Of a stretch of 61,377 bases of DNA, positions 45,994-54,334 are shown one piece after another; the first letter of the stretch is position 1; the number at the start of each line of letters is the position of its first letter. This DNA is from Streptococcus sanguinis (GTDB taxonomy: Bacteria; Bacillota; Bacilli; Lactobacillales; Streptococcaceae), in contig NZ_RJMV01000003.1 of assembly GCF_003943735.1 (NCBI RefSeq), positions 248,647-310,023 on the forward strand, in the 5' to 3' direction. The notes below the pieces were generated by a model. The model did not search any database. It was not told the DNA's origin and saw only the letters and a program-made list of their open reading frames with translations. The translations under genes and the position numbers were made by a program.

Positions 45994-46815
45994 AATAAAT
46001 CCTATTTTTACCTTGAAATGAAAACACATGAGTTGGTCGTTCCTTATACCAAGCAAAAACGTCGTGTCCGCGTCTTGCTTCCAAAGAACTATAGCCAGGA
46101 CACAAATAAGACGTATCCGGTCGTTTATTTTCATGACGGCCAAAATGTTCTCTATAGCAAAGAGTCTTTCAGCGGCCATTCGTGGAAAGTCATTCCGACA
46201 ATCAAACGCAATCCTGATATTGAGAAAATGATTGTCGTAGCTATTGATAACGATGGTCAACGCCGGATGAATGAATACGCAGCTTGGAAGTTCCAAGAGT
46301 CTAATATTCCCGGCATTCAGTTTGGCGGCAAGGGAACGGAGTATGCGGAGTTTGTTATGGAAGTCGTTAAGCCTTTTATTGAACAGCATTATCGGACTAA
46401 GTCAGATCGGCTGCATACAGCTATGATTGGCTCCTCTCTTGGGGGAAATATCAGCCAGTTTATCGGTGTTGAATATCAAGATCAGATTGGCTGTCTGGGC
46501 ATCTTTTCATCAGCAAATTGGCTGCATCAGGAAGCCTTTGACCGTTATATTGAGAGAAAAAAACTTCAGGCTGACCAGCGAGTTTTCATTTATGTTGGGA
46601 CGGAAGAGGCTGATGATACAGATAAGACATTGATGGCTGGCAACATCAAGCAGGCCTATATTGATTCATCGCTCAGCTATTTCCGACAGTTACTTGTATC
46701 TGGGGTAGATTTATCCAATATTCAGATTAAGATCCAGTCTGGAGCTATTCACAATGAAATCGCTTGGGCAGAGCACTTGCCAGACTGTTTCCGTTTTATC
46801 AGCGAGAAATGGTAA
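45991..46815 (+). CDS. Esterase D-like alpha/beta hydrolase
   Basis: A 274-residue alpha/beta hydrolase of the putative-esterase (esterase D/Fes-like) group. Seen: KTYPVVYFHDGQNVL (oxyanion strand), the nucleophile elbow IGSSLGGNIS with Ser at about 149, and the catalytic His in IQSGAIHNEIAWAEHLP. It is cytosolic (no signal). Start at ATG 45991 is chosen because GAAAG lies ten bases before; a TTG further upstream is unlikely. It is the first of three close genes (another hydrolase, then an ATP-grasp enzyme). Substrate unknown. Confidence 0.85.
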   Translation: MNKSYFYLEMKTHELVVPYTKQKRRVRVLLPKNYSQDTNKTYPVVYFHDGQNVLYSKESFSGHSWKVIPTIKRNPDIEKMIVVAIDNDGQRRMNEYAAWKFQESNIPGIQFGGKGTEYAEFVMEVVKPFIEQHYRTKSDRLHTAMIGSSLGGNISQFIGVEYQDQIGCLGIFSSANWLHQEAFDRYIERKKLQADQRVFIYVGTEEADDTDKTLMAGNIKQAYIDSSLSYFRQLLVSGVDLSNIQIKIQSGAIHNEIAWAEHLPDCFRFISEKW

Positions 46816-46847
46816 TCTAGTCAAACAGTGAGAAAGAGGTAGAAACT

Positions 46848-47588
46848 ATGCATGTAGAATTTTTAAGTCATTGGAGCGGCAACCTAGGCCGTGAAATGTA
46901 TATCAATCGCTATGGCCATGCTGGACTCCCGATTATAGTCTTCGCATCATCAGGTGGCAGCCACAATGAGTATGCTGACTTCGGTATGATCGAGGCATGC
47001 GCTGGCTTTATCGAGGCCGGCAAGATCCAATTTTTCACTCTCAGCAGCGTTGATAGCGAGAGTTGGCTGGCTGACTGGAAGCATCCTCACGACCGAGCGG
47101 AAATGCATCGTGCCTATGAGCGATATGTCATCGAGGAAGCTATTCCTTTCGTCAAGCATAAGACGGGCTGGTTTGACCCTATGATGACGACAGGCTGCTC
47201 TATGGGAGCTTATCATGCCCTTAATTTCTTCCTGCAGCATCCAGATGTTTTCAATAAAGTGATTGCCCTCAGTGGTGTCTATGATGCACGTTTCTTTGTT
47301 GGTGACAATTTGAATGACGAAGTCATTTATCAAAACTCACCAGCTGACTATATCTGGAACCAAAATGATGGCTGGTTTATTGACCGCTATCGACAGGCCG
47401 ATATTATCGTTTGTACTGGCTTGGGTGACTGGGAGCAGGATGGCCTGCCTTCCTTCTACACGCTGAAAGAAGCTTTTGAGCATAAGAATATTCCAGCTTG
47501 GTTTGCCGAATGGGGTCATGATGTTTCCCATGACTGGATTTGGTGGCGTAAGCAAATGCCTTATTTCCTCAATGAACTCAATCTTTAA
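46848..47588 (+). CDS. Second alpha/beta hydrolase (esterase family)
   Basis: A 246-residue alpha/beta hydrolase distinct from its neighbour. Opening block GLPIIVFASSGGSHNEYADFGMIE; nucleophile elbow TTGCSMGAYHAL with Ser at about 125; acid in CTGLGDWEQDG; His in EWGHDVSHDWIWWRKQMPYFL near the end, a signature rich in Trp. No signal peptide. AAAGAGG precedes the ATG. Thirty-two bases separate it from the first hydrolase and twelve from the ATP-grasp gene. Substrate unknown. Confidence 0.85.
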   Translation: MHVEFLSHWSGNLGREMYINRYGHAGLPIIVFASSGGSHNEYADFGMIEACAGFIEAGKIQFFTLSSVDSESWLADWKHPHDRAEMHRAYERYVIEEAIPFVKHKTGWFDPMMTTGCSMGAYHALNFFLQHPDVFNKVIALSGVYDARFFVGDNLNDEVIYQNSPADYIWNQNDGWFIDRYRQADIIVCTGLGDWEQDGLPSFYTLKEAFEHKNIPAWFAEWGHDVSHDWIWWRKQMPYFLNELNL

Positions 47589-47600
47589 AGGAGGTTTCCT

Positions 47601-48767
47601 ATGAATTATATCGTTATTTCTCCCTATTATCCACAAAATTTTCAGCAGTTTACAGTGGAGCTGGCTAACAAAGGAATCACTGTTCTGGGAATCGGTCAGG
47701 AGCCTTATGACCAGCTAGACCAGCCTTTGAAGGATTCATTGACTGAATACTTTAGAGTAGAAAATCTTGAAAATCTTGACGAAGTAAAAAGAGCGGTGGC
47801 CTTTCTCTTCTACAAGCATGGACCTATCGATCGGATTGAGTCACATAATGAATACTGGCTAGAACTGGACGCTGAGTTGCGTGAGCAATTCAATGTATTT
47901 GGAGCGAAGCCAAAAGACTTGAAAAAGACCAAGTTCAAATCAGAAATGAAGAAACTCTTTAAAAAAGCAGGCGTTCCAGTCGTACCTGGTCAGATTGTCA
48001 ATACAGAAGCAGGCGCTGATTTGGCTGTCAAGAAACTTGGTCTGCCTTTGATTGCCAAGCCTGATAATGGAGTGGGGGCAGCTGCGACCTTTAAATTGGA
48101 AACAGCAGAAGATGTTGAACGTTTCAAGCAAGAATGGGATCATCAGACAGCTTATTTCTTTGAAAAGTTTGTCCAGTCTGGCGAAATCTGTACTTTTGAC
48201 GGTTTGGTAGATAAGGACGGTCAGATCGTCTTTTCGACCACCTTTGACTATGCTCATACACCGCTGGATTTGATGATCTATAAGATGGACAATTCCTACT
48301 ACGTTCTTAAGGATATGGATCCAAAACTGCGTGCTTATGGAGAAGCGATTGTCAAAACCTTCGGCATGAAAGAACGCTTTTTCCATATTGAGTTCTTCCG
48401 CGAAGGTGATGATTATGTAGCCATTGAGTACAATAACCGTCCAGCTGGCGGCTTTACCATTGATGTCTATAATTTCGCCCACTCAATCGATCTTTACAGA
48501 GGCTATGCAGCGATTGTAGCAGGAGAGCCTTTCCCAGCTGCTCACATGGAGCCACTGTATTGTTTGGCAACCTCGCGCCGTGCATCGACAAACTATGCTT
48601 ACCCTGAGGCTGACTTGCTGGAGAAATACAGAGATAATTTCAAGGTTAAAAAAGACATGCCAGCCGCTTTTGCAGAGCTGCAAGGTGACTACCTCTATAT
48701 GCTAACAACACCAAGCCGTGAGCAGATGGAGCAGATGATTGCAGATTTTGCTAAACAGGCGGACTAA
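47601..48767 (+). CDS. ATP-grasp family ligase
   Basis: A 388-residue ATP-grasp enzyme, a family that forms amide or ester bonds through acyl phosphates. N-terminal Rossmann-like part (MNYIVISPYYPQNFQQFTVELANKGITVLGIG), then the ATP-grasp core: KTKFKSEMKKLFKKAGVPVVPG, the lysine in LPLIAKPDNGVGAAAT, FFEKFVQSGEICTFDG, and the metal-binding IEYNNRPAGG (about 277-286). A very strong Shine-Dalgarno AAAGGAGG lies before the ATG. It is last in the three-gene cluster with two hydrolases. Product unknown; a small peptide-like or carbamoyl/acyl compound is possible. Confidence 0.88.
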   Translation: MNYIVISPYYPQNFQQFTVELANKGITVLGIGQEPYDQLDQPLKDSLTEYFRVENLENLDEVKRAVAFLFYKHGPIDRIESHNEYWLELDAELREQFNVFGAKPKDLKKTKFKSEMKKLFKKAGVPVVPGQIVNTEAGADLAVKKLGLPLIAKPDNGVGAAATFKLETAEDVERFKQEWDHQTAYFFEKFVQSGEICTFDGLVDKDGQIVFSTTFDYAHTPLDLMIYKMDNSYYVLKDMDPKLRAYGEAIVKTFGMKERFFHIEFFREGDDYVAIEYNNRPAGGFTIDVYNFAHSIDLYRGYAAIVAGEPFPAAHMEPLYCLATSRRASTNYAYPEADLLEKYRDNFKVKKDMPAAFAELQGDYLYMLTTPSREQMEQMIADFAKQAD

Positions 48768-48864
48768 TCAAAAGCATGCTCTGCTATTATTTTCGTATAA
48801 CAGTTTCAAAGTAGTAAAAACTACTCTAGCACAAAAAGTTTGTGAAATTTCTATTTTGGCATCG

Positions 48865-48899
48865 AAAACCAGTTTATCCAATGGATTGACTGGTTTTTC
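48865..48899 (+). terminator. Terminator of hydrolase/ATP-grasp cluster
   Basis: AAAACCAGT and ACTGGTTTT pair, with inner CCAATGG, followed by TTTCTTT. Confidence 0.75.
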
Positions 48900-48926
48900 T
48901 TTGTGAAATGCAAGTGAGCAAAAGTT

Positions 48927-48955
48927 TTGACAGTGCTTACAGCTTTAGATAGAAT
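48927..48955 (+). promoter_or_regulatory. pdh operon promoter with overlapping cre-like site
   Basis: TTGACA (48927-48932), 17-base spacer, TAGAAT (48950-48955). TGACAGTGCTTACA (48928-48941) fits the cre consensus at 12 of 14 positions and covers the -35, a repressing position for CcpA. Confidence 0.7.
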
Positions 48956-48989
48956 TAAATAGAAGAATTATGCTTAGAAAGGCAAAAAA

Positions 48990-49958
48990 ATGGCAACTTT
49001 AGATAAAGATCTTTTGTTAGAGATGTTCCGTAAGATGGAAGAAATCCGTCGCATGGACTTAAAAATTGCTCAACTTGTAAAAAAAGGAAAGGTTCCTGGA
49101 ATGACTCACTTCTCAGTAGGTGAGGAAGCTGCCAATGTCGGTGCTATGCTGGCCTTGAATGAGGATGATTTGCTGACTTCAAACCACCGGGGGCACGGTC
49201 AAGCTATCGCCAAAGGAATCAACCTCAACGAAATGATGGCGGAAATCCTAGGAAAATACACCGGGACCTGTAAAGGAAAAGGTGGCTCTATGCACATTGC
49301 TGACCTAGATGCTGGTAACTTAGGTGCCAATGGTATCGTTGGTGGTGGTATGGGAATTGCTGTAGGGGCAGCTCTGACCCAGCAAATGCAGAAGACAGGT
49401 AAGATTGTTGTCTGCTTTTTTGGTGATGGTGCTACTAACGAAGGCGTCTTCCACGAAGCAGTCAACATGGCTTCCATCTGGAATCTGCCCGTTATTTTCT
49501 ATTGTATCAATAATGGCTATGGTATTTCTGCTGATATCAAGAAAATGACCAATGTAGAGCACATCCACGAGCGCAGCGCAGCTTATGGCATTCCTGGTAT
49601 GTTCATCGAAGATGGAAATAATGTTCTGGATGTTTATGAAGGCTTCCAAAAAGCTGTAGAGCATGTTCGCAGCGGTAAAGGACCTGTCTTGATTGAGAGC
49701 GTCACTTATCGTTGGTTGGGACACTCTTCTTCCGACCCAGGTAAATACCGTACTCGTGAAGAAGTAGAAGAATGGAAGAAAAAAGATCCAATCGAAAATC
49801 TTCGTAAATACTTGCTGGAAAACAAGATTGCAAGCGAGGAAGAGCTGGAAGCTATCCAAGCTGGAGTCAAAGAAGCAGTAGAAGCATCTGTGAAGTTTGC
49901 AGAAGAAAGCCCATTCCCACCGCTTGAATCTGCCTTTGAAGATATTTACGCAGACTAA
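48990..49958 (+). CDS. pdhA: Pyruvate dehydrogenase E1 component, alpha subunit
   Basis: Thiamine diphosphate enzyme subunit that decarboxylates pyruvate and passes the acetyl group to lipoyl groups. The 322 residues show TSNHRGHGQAIAKG, GKGGSMHIADL, and the ThDP motif starting GDGATNEG and ending INN (about 147-177). AGAAAGG precedes the ATG. First gene of pdhA-pdhB-pdhC-pdhD-lplA. In streptococci this operon is also named aco/adh; the acetyl-CoA role is the likelier one given the neighbouring lipoate ligase and the lack of acetoin genes. Confidence 0.95.
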   Translation: MATLDKDLLLEMFRKMEEIRRMDLKIAQLVKKGKVPGMTHFSVGEEAANVGAMLALNEDDLLTSNHRGHGQAIAKGINLNEMMAEILGKYTGTCKGKGGSMHIADLDAGNLGANGIVGGGMGIAVGAALTQQMQKTGKIVVCFFGDGATNEGVFHEAVNMASIWNLPVIFYCINNGYGISADIKKMTNVEHIHERSAAYGIPGMFIEDGNNVLDVYEGFQKAVEHVRSGKGPVLIESVTYRWLGHSSSDPGKYRTREEVEEWKKKDPIENLRKYLLENKIASEEELEAIQAGVKEAVEASVKFAEESPFPPLESAFEDIYAD

Positions 49959-49976
49959 AGAGAGGAGAAAAAGAAA

Positions 49977-50969
49977 ATGGAAACTAAAACTATGTCTTTT
50001 CGTGATACCATCATCCTCGCTATGTCTGAGGAAATGCGTCGCGATGAAAATGTACTCTTGATGGGAGAAGATGTCGGAGTCTTTGGTGGAGATTTCGGAA
50101 CATCTGTTGGTATGCTGGAAGAGTTCGGGCCAGAGCGTGTACGTGACTGTCCGATTTCAGAAGCAGCTATTTCTGGAGCAGCAGCTGGAGCAGCTATGAC
50201 AGGGCTGCGTCCAATCGTAGACATGACCTTTATGGACTTCTCTGTAATCGCCATGGATGCTATTGTCAACCAAGCCGCTAAAACGCGCTATATGTTTGGC
50301 GGAAAAGGGCAGGTGCCAATGACTGTCCGTTGTGCGGCAGGTAATGGAGTTGGTTCTGCAGCTCAGCACTCGCAGTCTTTGGAATCTTGGTTTACCCACA
50401 TTCCAGGACTTAAGGTAGTCGCTCCAGGAACTCCTGCTGATATGAAGGGGCTCCTTAAGGCTTCTATCCGAGACAACAACCCAGTCATTATCCTGGAATA
50501 CAAGTCTGAATTTAACCAAAAAGGTGAAGTGCCACTGGATCCTGAGTATGTAATCCCACTTGGTGTTGGTGAAATCAAAAAAGAAGGTACCGATGTAACA
50601 GTTGTTACCTACGGAAAAATGCTTCGTCGTGTCATGCAGGCTGCTGAAGAATTAGCAGAAGAGGGTATCTCTGTAGAAGTGGTTGACCCACGTACATTGG
50701 TGCCACTTGATAAGGATATTATCATCAATTCTGTTAAGAAGACTGGAAAGGTCGTTTTGGTTAATGATGCCCACAAAACCAGCGGTTTCATTGGTGAAAT
50801 TTCAGCAATTATTTCTGAGTCTGAAGCATTTGACTATCTAGATGCCCCAATCCGCCGTTGTGCAGGTGAAGACGTGCCAATGCCTTATGCGCAAAACTTG
50901 GAAAACGCGATGATTCCGACCGTTGAAAGCATTAAAGACGCTATTCGGAAGACATATCATAAAGAATAA
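49977..50969 (+). CDS. pdhB: Pyruvate dehydrogenase E1 component, beta subunit
   Basis: Beta partner of the E1 heterotetramer. The 330 residues begin METKTMSFRDTIILAMSEEMRRDENVLLMGEDVG, contain DCPISEAAISGAAAGAAMTG, YMFGGKGQVPMTVRCAAGNG and the C-terminal transketolase-C domain ending RRCAGEDVPMPYAQNLE. AGAGGAG precedes the ATG, 18 bases after pdhA. After it comes an unusual 475-base gap with RNA-like structure before pdhC. Confidence 0.96.
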   Translation: METKTMSFRDTIILAMSEEMRRDENVLLMGEDVGVFGGDFGTSVGMLEEFGPERVRDCPISEAAISGAAAGAAMTGLRPIVDMTFMDFSVIAMDAIVNQAAKTRYMFGGKGQVPMTVRCAAGNGVGSAAQHSQSLESWFTHIPGLKVVAPGTPADMKGLLKASIRDNNPVIILEYKSEFNQKGEVPLDPEYVIPLGVGEIKKEGTDVTVVTYGKMLRRVMQAAEELAEEGISVEVVDPRTLVPLDKDIIINSVKKTGKVVLVNDAHKTSGFIGEISAIISESEAFDYLDAPIRRCAGEDVPMPYAQNLENAMIPTVESIKDAIRKTYHKE

Positions 50970-50971
50970 GG

Positions 50972-50977
50972 TATAAT
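50972..50977 (+). promoter_or_regulatory. Possible internal -10 after pdhB
   Basis: TATAAT three bases after the pdhB stop; an AAGACA 17 bases before it could act as a poor -35. Might transcribe the gap element and pdhC separately. Confidence 0.3.
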
Positions 50978-50998
50978 AAAGAAAAGGCTTTCTTATGA

Positions 50999-51032
50999 AT
51001 TAGATTACATAAATTATTTTATGTAATCTAAT
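50999..51032. repeat. Perfect 15-bp palindrome after pdhB
   Basis: ATTAGATTACATAAA and TTTATGTAATCTAAT around TTAT. No T-run follows, so a pause/attenuator or protein site is as likely as a terminator. The ATTACATA core also occurs in the palindrome at the end of xerS. Confidence 0.7.
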
Positions 51033-51086
51033 CTTGTGTAGAGGGTCAAAGTAGCTAAAATTTTACTAATTGCAGACAATCGTTAT

Positions 51087-51197
51087 TCGGAGTGATTTTA
51101 TCCGACGAACGACTTAGTAAGTCTACTAGGTTGGTCGCAGATAGCGGCAACCGTAGTAACTTGAGATACGTTTGTATACAAGTTACTTGTAAAGTTG
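51087..51197 (+). repeat. Structured tandem element, copy 1 (pdhB-pdhC gap)
   Basis: First of two copies, period 124 bases. Helices: TCGGA/TCCGA (51087-51105); a GACTT/AAGTC hairpin; a long arm CTAC..GGTTG..CGC/GCG..CAACC..GTAG; and GTAACTTG/CAAGTTAC (51156-51186) with inner ATAC/GTAT. The core sequence is nearly identical in copy 2. No open frame of note. The strand is that of the pdh operon. Confidence 0.8.
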
Positions 51198-51210
51198 CAA
51201 CAGGAGAGAG

Positions 51211-51323
51211 TCGAATCGATGATATTCGACGAACGACTTAGTAAGTCTACTAGGGTGTCCGCTTGATAGCGGCAACCGTAGTAACTTGAGATACGTTTCG
51301 TATCCAAGTTACTTGTAGAGTTG
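51211..51323 (+). repeat. Structured tandem element, copy 2 (pdhB-pdhC gap)
   Basis: Second copy. The first helix is TCGAA/TTCGA, where copy 1 has TCGGA/TCCGA: one C-G pair is replaced by T-A with pairing kept. The last hairpin is GTAACTTG/CAAGTTAC (51281-51312) with inner GATACG/CGTATC, longer than in copy 1. After it, 51324-51444 holds another small hairpin GGCTTC-ATC-GAAGCC (51363-51377) and the pdhC Shine-Dalgarno. Confidence 0.8.
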
Positions 51324-51444
51324 AACATGGGCTAAAAGCTCGAAAAAAAGATAAATCTCCTTGGCTTCATCGAAGCCTGCGTCGATTTCCTATTTTTCAG
51401 TCGCTTTTAATGCCCTTAGTATCATAATTAGAATTGGAGAGGTC

Positions 51445-52488
51445 ATGGCTGATGATAAGCTAAGAGCGACTCCTGCAGCTAGAAAGTTAGCGGATGATTT
51501 GGGGATCAACCTCTATGATGTTTCTGGCTCAGGCGCAAACGGTCGTGTCCACAAAGAAGACGTGGAAACTTATAAAGATACAAACGTGGTGCGCATTTCA
51601 CCACTGGCAAAACGAATTGCCCAAGAACACAATATTGCTTGGCAAGAGATTCAAGGAACTGGCCATCGTGGCAAGATTATGAAGAAAGATGTTCTTGCTT
51701 TCTTGCCTGAGAATGTTGAGAGCGATACAATCAAATCTCCTGCTCAAATTGAAAAAGCGGAAGAAGTGCCTGATAATGTCACTCCTTATGGTGAGATTGA
51801 GCGTATCCCAATGACGCCGATGCGAAAGGTCATTGCTCAGCGGATGGTAGAATCTTACCTGACGGCGCCAACATTCACCCTTAACTATGATGTTGATATG
51901 ACAGAAATGCTGGCCTTGCGTAAAAAAGTGCTGGAACCAATCATGGAAGCAACTGGCAAAAAAGTAACTGTCACAGACCTGCTTTCGCTGGCTGTTGTGA
52001 AGACACTGATGAAGCATCCTTACCTCAATTCGACCTTGACAGAGGATGGCAAGACCATTATCACACACAACTATGTCAACCTTTCAATGGCAGTCGGTAT
52101 GGATAATGGCCTGATGACACCAGTTGTCTATAATGCAGAAAAAATGAGCCTATCAGAGCTTGTAGTAGCCTTTAAAGATGTAATCGGACGTACCTTGGAA
52201 GGCAAGTTATCTCCGAGCGAGCTGCAAAACTCAACTTTCACAATCAGTAACTTAGGTATGTTTGGCGTTCAGTCCTTTGGTCCAATTATCAATCAACCAA
52301 ACTCTGCTATCTTAGGTGTGAGCTCAACAGTGGAAAAACCTGTCGTTGTTAATGGCGAAATTGTTATTCGTCCAATTATGAGTCTGGGCTTGACCATTGA
52401 CCACCGTGTAGTTGACGGAATGGCTGGAGCTAAGTTTATGAAGGACTTGAAGGCTTTGATTGAAGATCCGATTTCAATGTTGGTATAA
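51445..52488 (+). CDS. pdhC: Dihydrolipoamide acetyltransferase E2 without lipoyl domain
   Basis: E2 core of pyruvate dehydrogenase, moving the acetyl group from lipoyl to CoA. ATG 51445 (MADDKLRATPAARKLADDLG, 347 residues) follows GGAGAGG; a longer frame would reach into the structured gap and is rejected. The protein begins directly with a peripheral subunit-binding domain, then a second such segment (ISPLAKRIAQEHNI, GTGHRGKIMKKDVL), then the catalytic domain ending with the active-site block TIDHRVVDGMAGAKF. The N-terminal lipoyl domain that most E2 proteins have is absent; E3 of this operon carries one instead. Confidence 0.95.
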   Translation: MADDKLRATPAARKLADDLGINLYDVSGSGANGRVHKEDVETYKDTNVVRISPLAKRIAQEHNIAWQEIQGTGHRGKIMKKDVLAFLPENVESDTIKSPAQIEKAEEVPDNVTPYGEIERIPMTPMRKVIAQRMVESYLTAPTFTLNYDVDMTEMLALRKKVLEPIMEATGKKVTVTDLLSLAVVKTLMKHPYLNSTLTEDGKTIITHNYVNLSMAVGMDNGLMTPVVYNAEKMSLSELVVAFKDVIGRTLEGKLSPSELQNSTFTISNLGMFGVQSFGPIINQPNSAILGVSSTVEKPVVVNGEIVIRPIMSLGLTIDHRVVDGMAGAKFMKDLKALIEDPISMLV

Positions 52489-52561
52489 GATTTTCTTTGC
52501 TAGTTTAAAAAGCAAAGAAACGCTCATCAAGTGAAAAATTAAATTAGAAAAGGAAAGAAAA

Positions 52562-54268
52562 ATGGCTTTAGAAGTAATTATGCCAAAAGCCGGCGTGGAT
52601 ATGACCGAAGGGCAGATTGTCCAATGGAATAAGAAAGTCGGCGAATTTGTCAAAGAAGGGGAAATCCTTCTGGAAATCATGACTGACAAGGTCAGCATGG
52701 AATTGGAAGCCGAAGAAGATGGCTATCTGATTGCTATTCTCAAAGGTGACGGAGAAACTGTTCCAGTAACGGAAGTCATCGGTTACTTGGGAGAAGAAGG
52801 AGAAAACATCCCAACCGCTGGCGGCTCTGCTCCTGCGGAAGCACCAGCTCCTACAACAGCGGCAGTAAGTACAGATGATGATAAGAATGATGATGCTTAC
52901 GATATCGTTGTTATCGGTGGCGGACCTGCAGGTTATGTAGCGGCTATCAAAGCAGCCCAGCTGGGTGGCAAGATTGCCTTGGTTGAGAAGTCTGAGCTCG
53001 GCGGAACCTGCTTGAATCGTGGTTGTATCCCTACAAAGACTTACCTGCACAATGCTGAAATCATTGAAAGCCTTGGTCACGCTGCTAACCGTGGTATCAT
53101 CATCGAAAACCCAAGCTTCACAGTAGACATGGACAAGGTCCTGGAAACCAAAAACAAGGTTGTCAATACACTCGTTGGCGGTGTTGCTGGCCTTCTTCGC
53201 AGCTATGGCGTAGATGTTCATAAGGGAATTGGTACCATTACTAAAGACAAGAATGTTCTTGTAAACGGCAGCGAGCTGCTAGAAACAAAGAAGATTATCT
53301 TGGCTGGTGGTTCAAAAGTCAGCAAGATCAATGTTCCTGGTATGGAATCATCTCTTGTTATGACCAGTGATGATATTTTGGAAATGAACGAAGTGCCAGA
53401 AAATCTGGTTATTATCGGCGGTGGTGTTGTCGGTATTGAGCTTGGACAAGCCTTCATGACATTTGGCTCAAAAGTTACCGTTATCGAAATGATGGACCGC
53501 ATCGTACCCGCTATGGATGCGGAAGTTTCTAAAAACCTTCGCCTCATCTTGGAGCGCAAGGGCATGACAATCCTGACTGAAACTAAGTTAGAAGAAATCA
53601 TCGAAGAAAATGGAAAACTTCGTATCAAGGTAGAAGGAAAAGAAGATATTGTTGCAGATAAGGCTCTGCTATCTATCGGACGTGTGCCAGACCTAGAAGG
53701 TATTGGCGAGGTTGAGTTCGAACTGGATCGTGGCCGTATCAAGGTCAATGAGTACATGGAAACTTCTGTTCCAGGTATTTACGCACCAGGTGATATCAAT
53801 GGTACTAAGATGCTGGCTCATGCAGCCTTCCGTATGGGTGAAGTTGCTGCTGAAAATGCGCTGAAAGGTAATCACCATGTTGCTAAACTCAATCTGACGC
53901 CTGCAGCTATTTACACCCTGCCAGAAGTAGCAGCAGTTGGTTTGACAGAAGAGCAAGCTCGTGAGAAATACGATGTAGCAATCGGTAAGTTCAACTTCGC
54001 TGCTAACGGCCGCGCCATTGCTTCAGATGCAGCTCAAGGTTTCGTTAAAGTCATTGCCGACAAGAAGTACGGTGAAGTGCTCGGTGTCCATATCATTGGT
54101 CCTGCAGCGGCAGAATTAATCAATGAAGCATCAACCATCATCGAAATGGAAATCACCGTAGAAGAAATGCTTAAGACCATCCATGGTCATCCAACCTTCT
54201 CAGAAGTCATGTACGAAGCATTTGCAGACGTACTGGGGTTGGCAGTTCACTCACCTAAGAAAAAATAA
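52562..54268 (+). CDS. pdhD: Dihydrolipoamide dehydrogenase E3 with N-terminal lipoyl domain
   Basis: E3 re-oxidises dihydrolipoyl groups with NAD+. The 568 residues comprise a lipoyl domain (about 1-80) with the lipoylated Lys in IMTDKVSMELEAE, an Ala/Pro/Thr-rich linker (about 85-110), then the FAD enzyme: VIGGGPAGYVAAIKAAQLG, the redox disulfide GGTCLNRGCIPTK, the NAD loop IIGGGVVGIELGQ and the C-terminal His-Glu in HGHPTFSEVM. It probably supplies the lipoyl arm that E2 lacks. A loose hairpin AGACTGG/CCAGTCT (54284-54312) without T-run lies before lplA. Confidence 0.97.
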   Translation: MALEVIMPKAGVDMTEGQIVQWNKKVGEFVKEGEILLEIMTDKVSMELEAEEDGYLIAILKGDGETVPVTEVIGYLGEEGENIPTAGGSAPAEAPAPTTAAVSTDDDKNDDAYDIVVIGGGPAGYVAAIKAAQLGGKIALVEKSELGGTCLNRGCIPTKTYLHNAEIIESLGHAANRGIIIENPSFTVDMDKVLETKNKVVNTLVGGVAGLLRSYGVDVHKGIGTITKDKNVLVNGSELLETKKIILAGGSKVSKINVPGMESSLVMTSDDILEMNEVPENLVIIGGGVVGIELGQAFMTFGSKVTVIEMMDRIVPAMDAEVSKNLRLILERKGMTILTETKLEEIIEENGKLRIKVEGKEDIVADKALLSIGRVPDLEGIGEVEFELDRGRIKVNEYMETSVPGIYAPGDINGTKMLAHAAFRMGEVAAENALKGNHHVAKLNLTPAAIYTLPEVAAVGLTEEQAREKYDVAIGKFNFAANGRAIASDAAQGFVKVIADKKYGEVLGVHIIGPAAAELINEASTIIEMEITVEEMLKTIHGHPTFSEVMYEAFADVLGLAVHSPKKK

Positions 54269-54334
54269 TTTAAAAGATAGATTAGACTGGGCATAAATCA
54301 TCGTTCCAGTCTCTATCGTATAAAGAGGTAGCTT

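Noticed and set aside
45907..46389. 160-codon open frame on the minus strand over the trmFO terminator and the first hydrolase gene
   Set aside because: Runs through a strong terminator and opposes a clear gene; composition is that of an antisense frame.
48831..48920. Rex sites before pdhA (TTTGTGAAA occurs twice)
   Set aside because: Only single half-sites without a facing second half at the right distance.
51033..51444. Pneumococcal BOX element in the pdhB-pdhC gap
   Set aside because: The modular look is similar, but the sequence does not match boxA, boxB or boxC as I know them; kept as an unnamed element.
51361..51444. Longer pdhC start giving 28 more residues
   Set aside because: The added residues have no lipoyl-domain character, run through a hairpin and lack a ribosome site; ATG 51445 has GGAGAGG.
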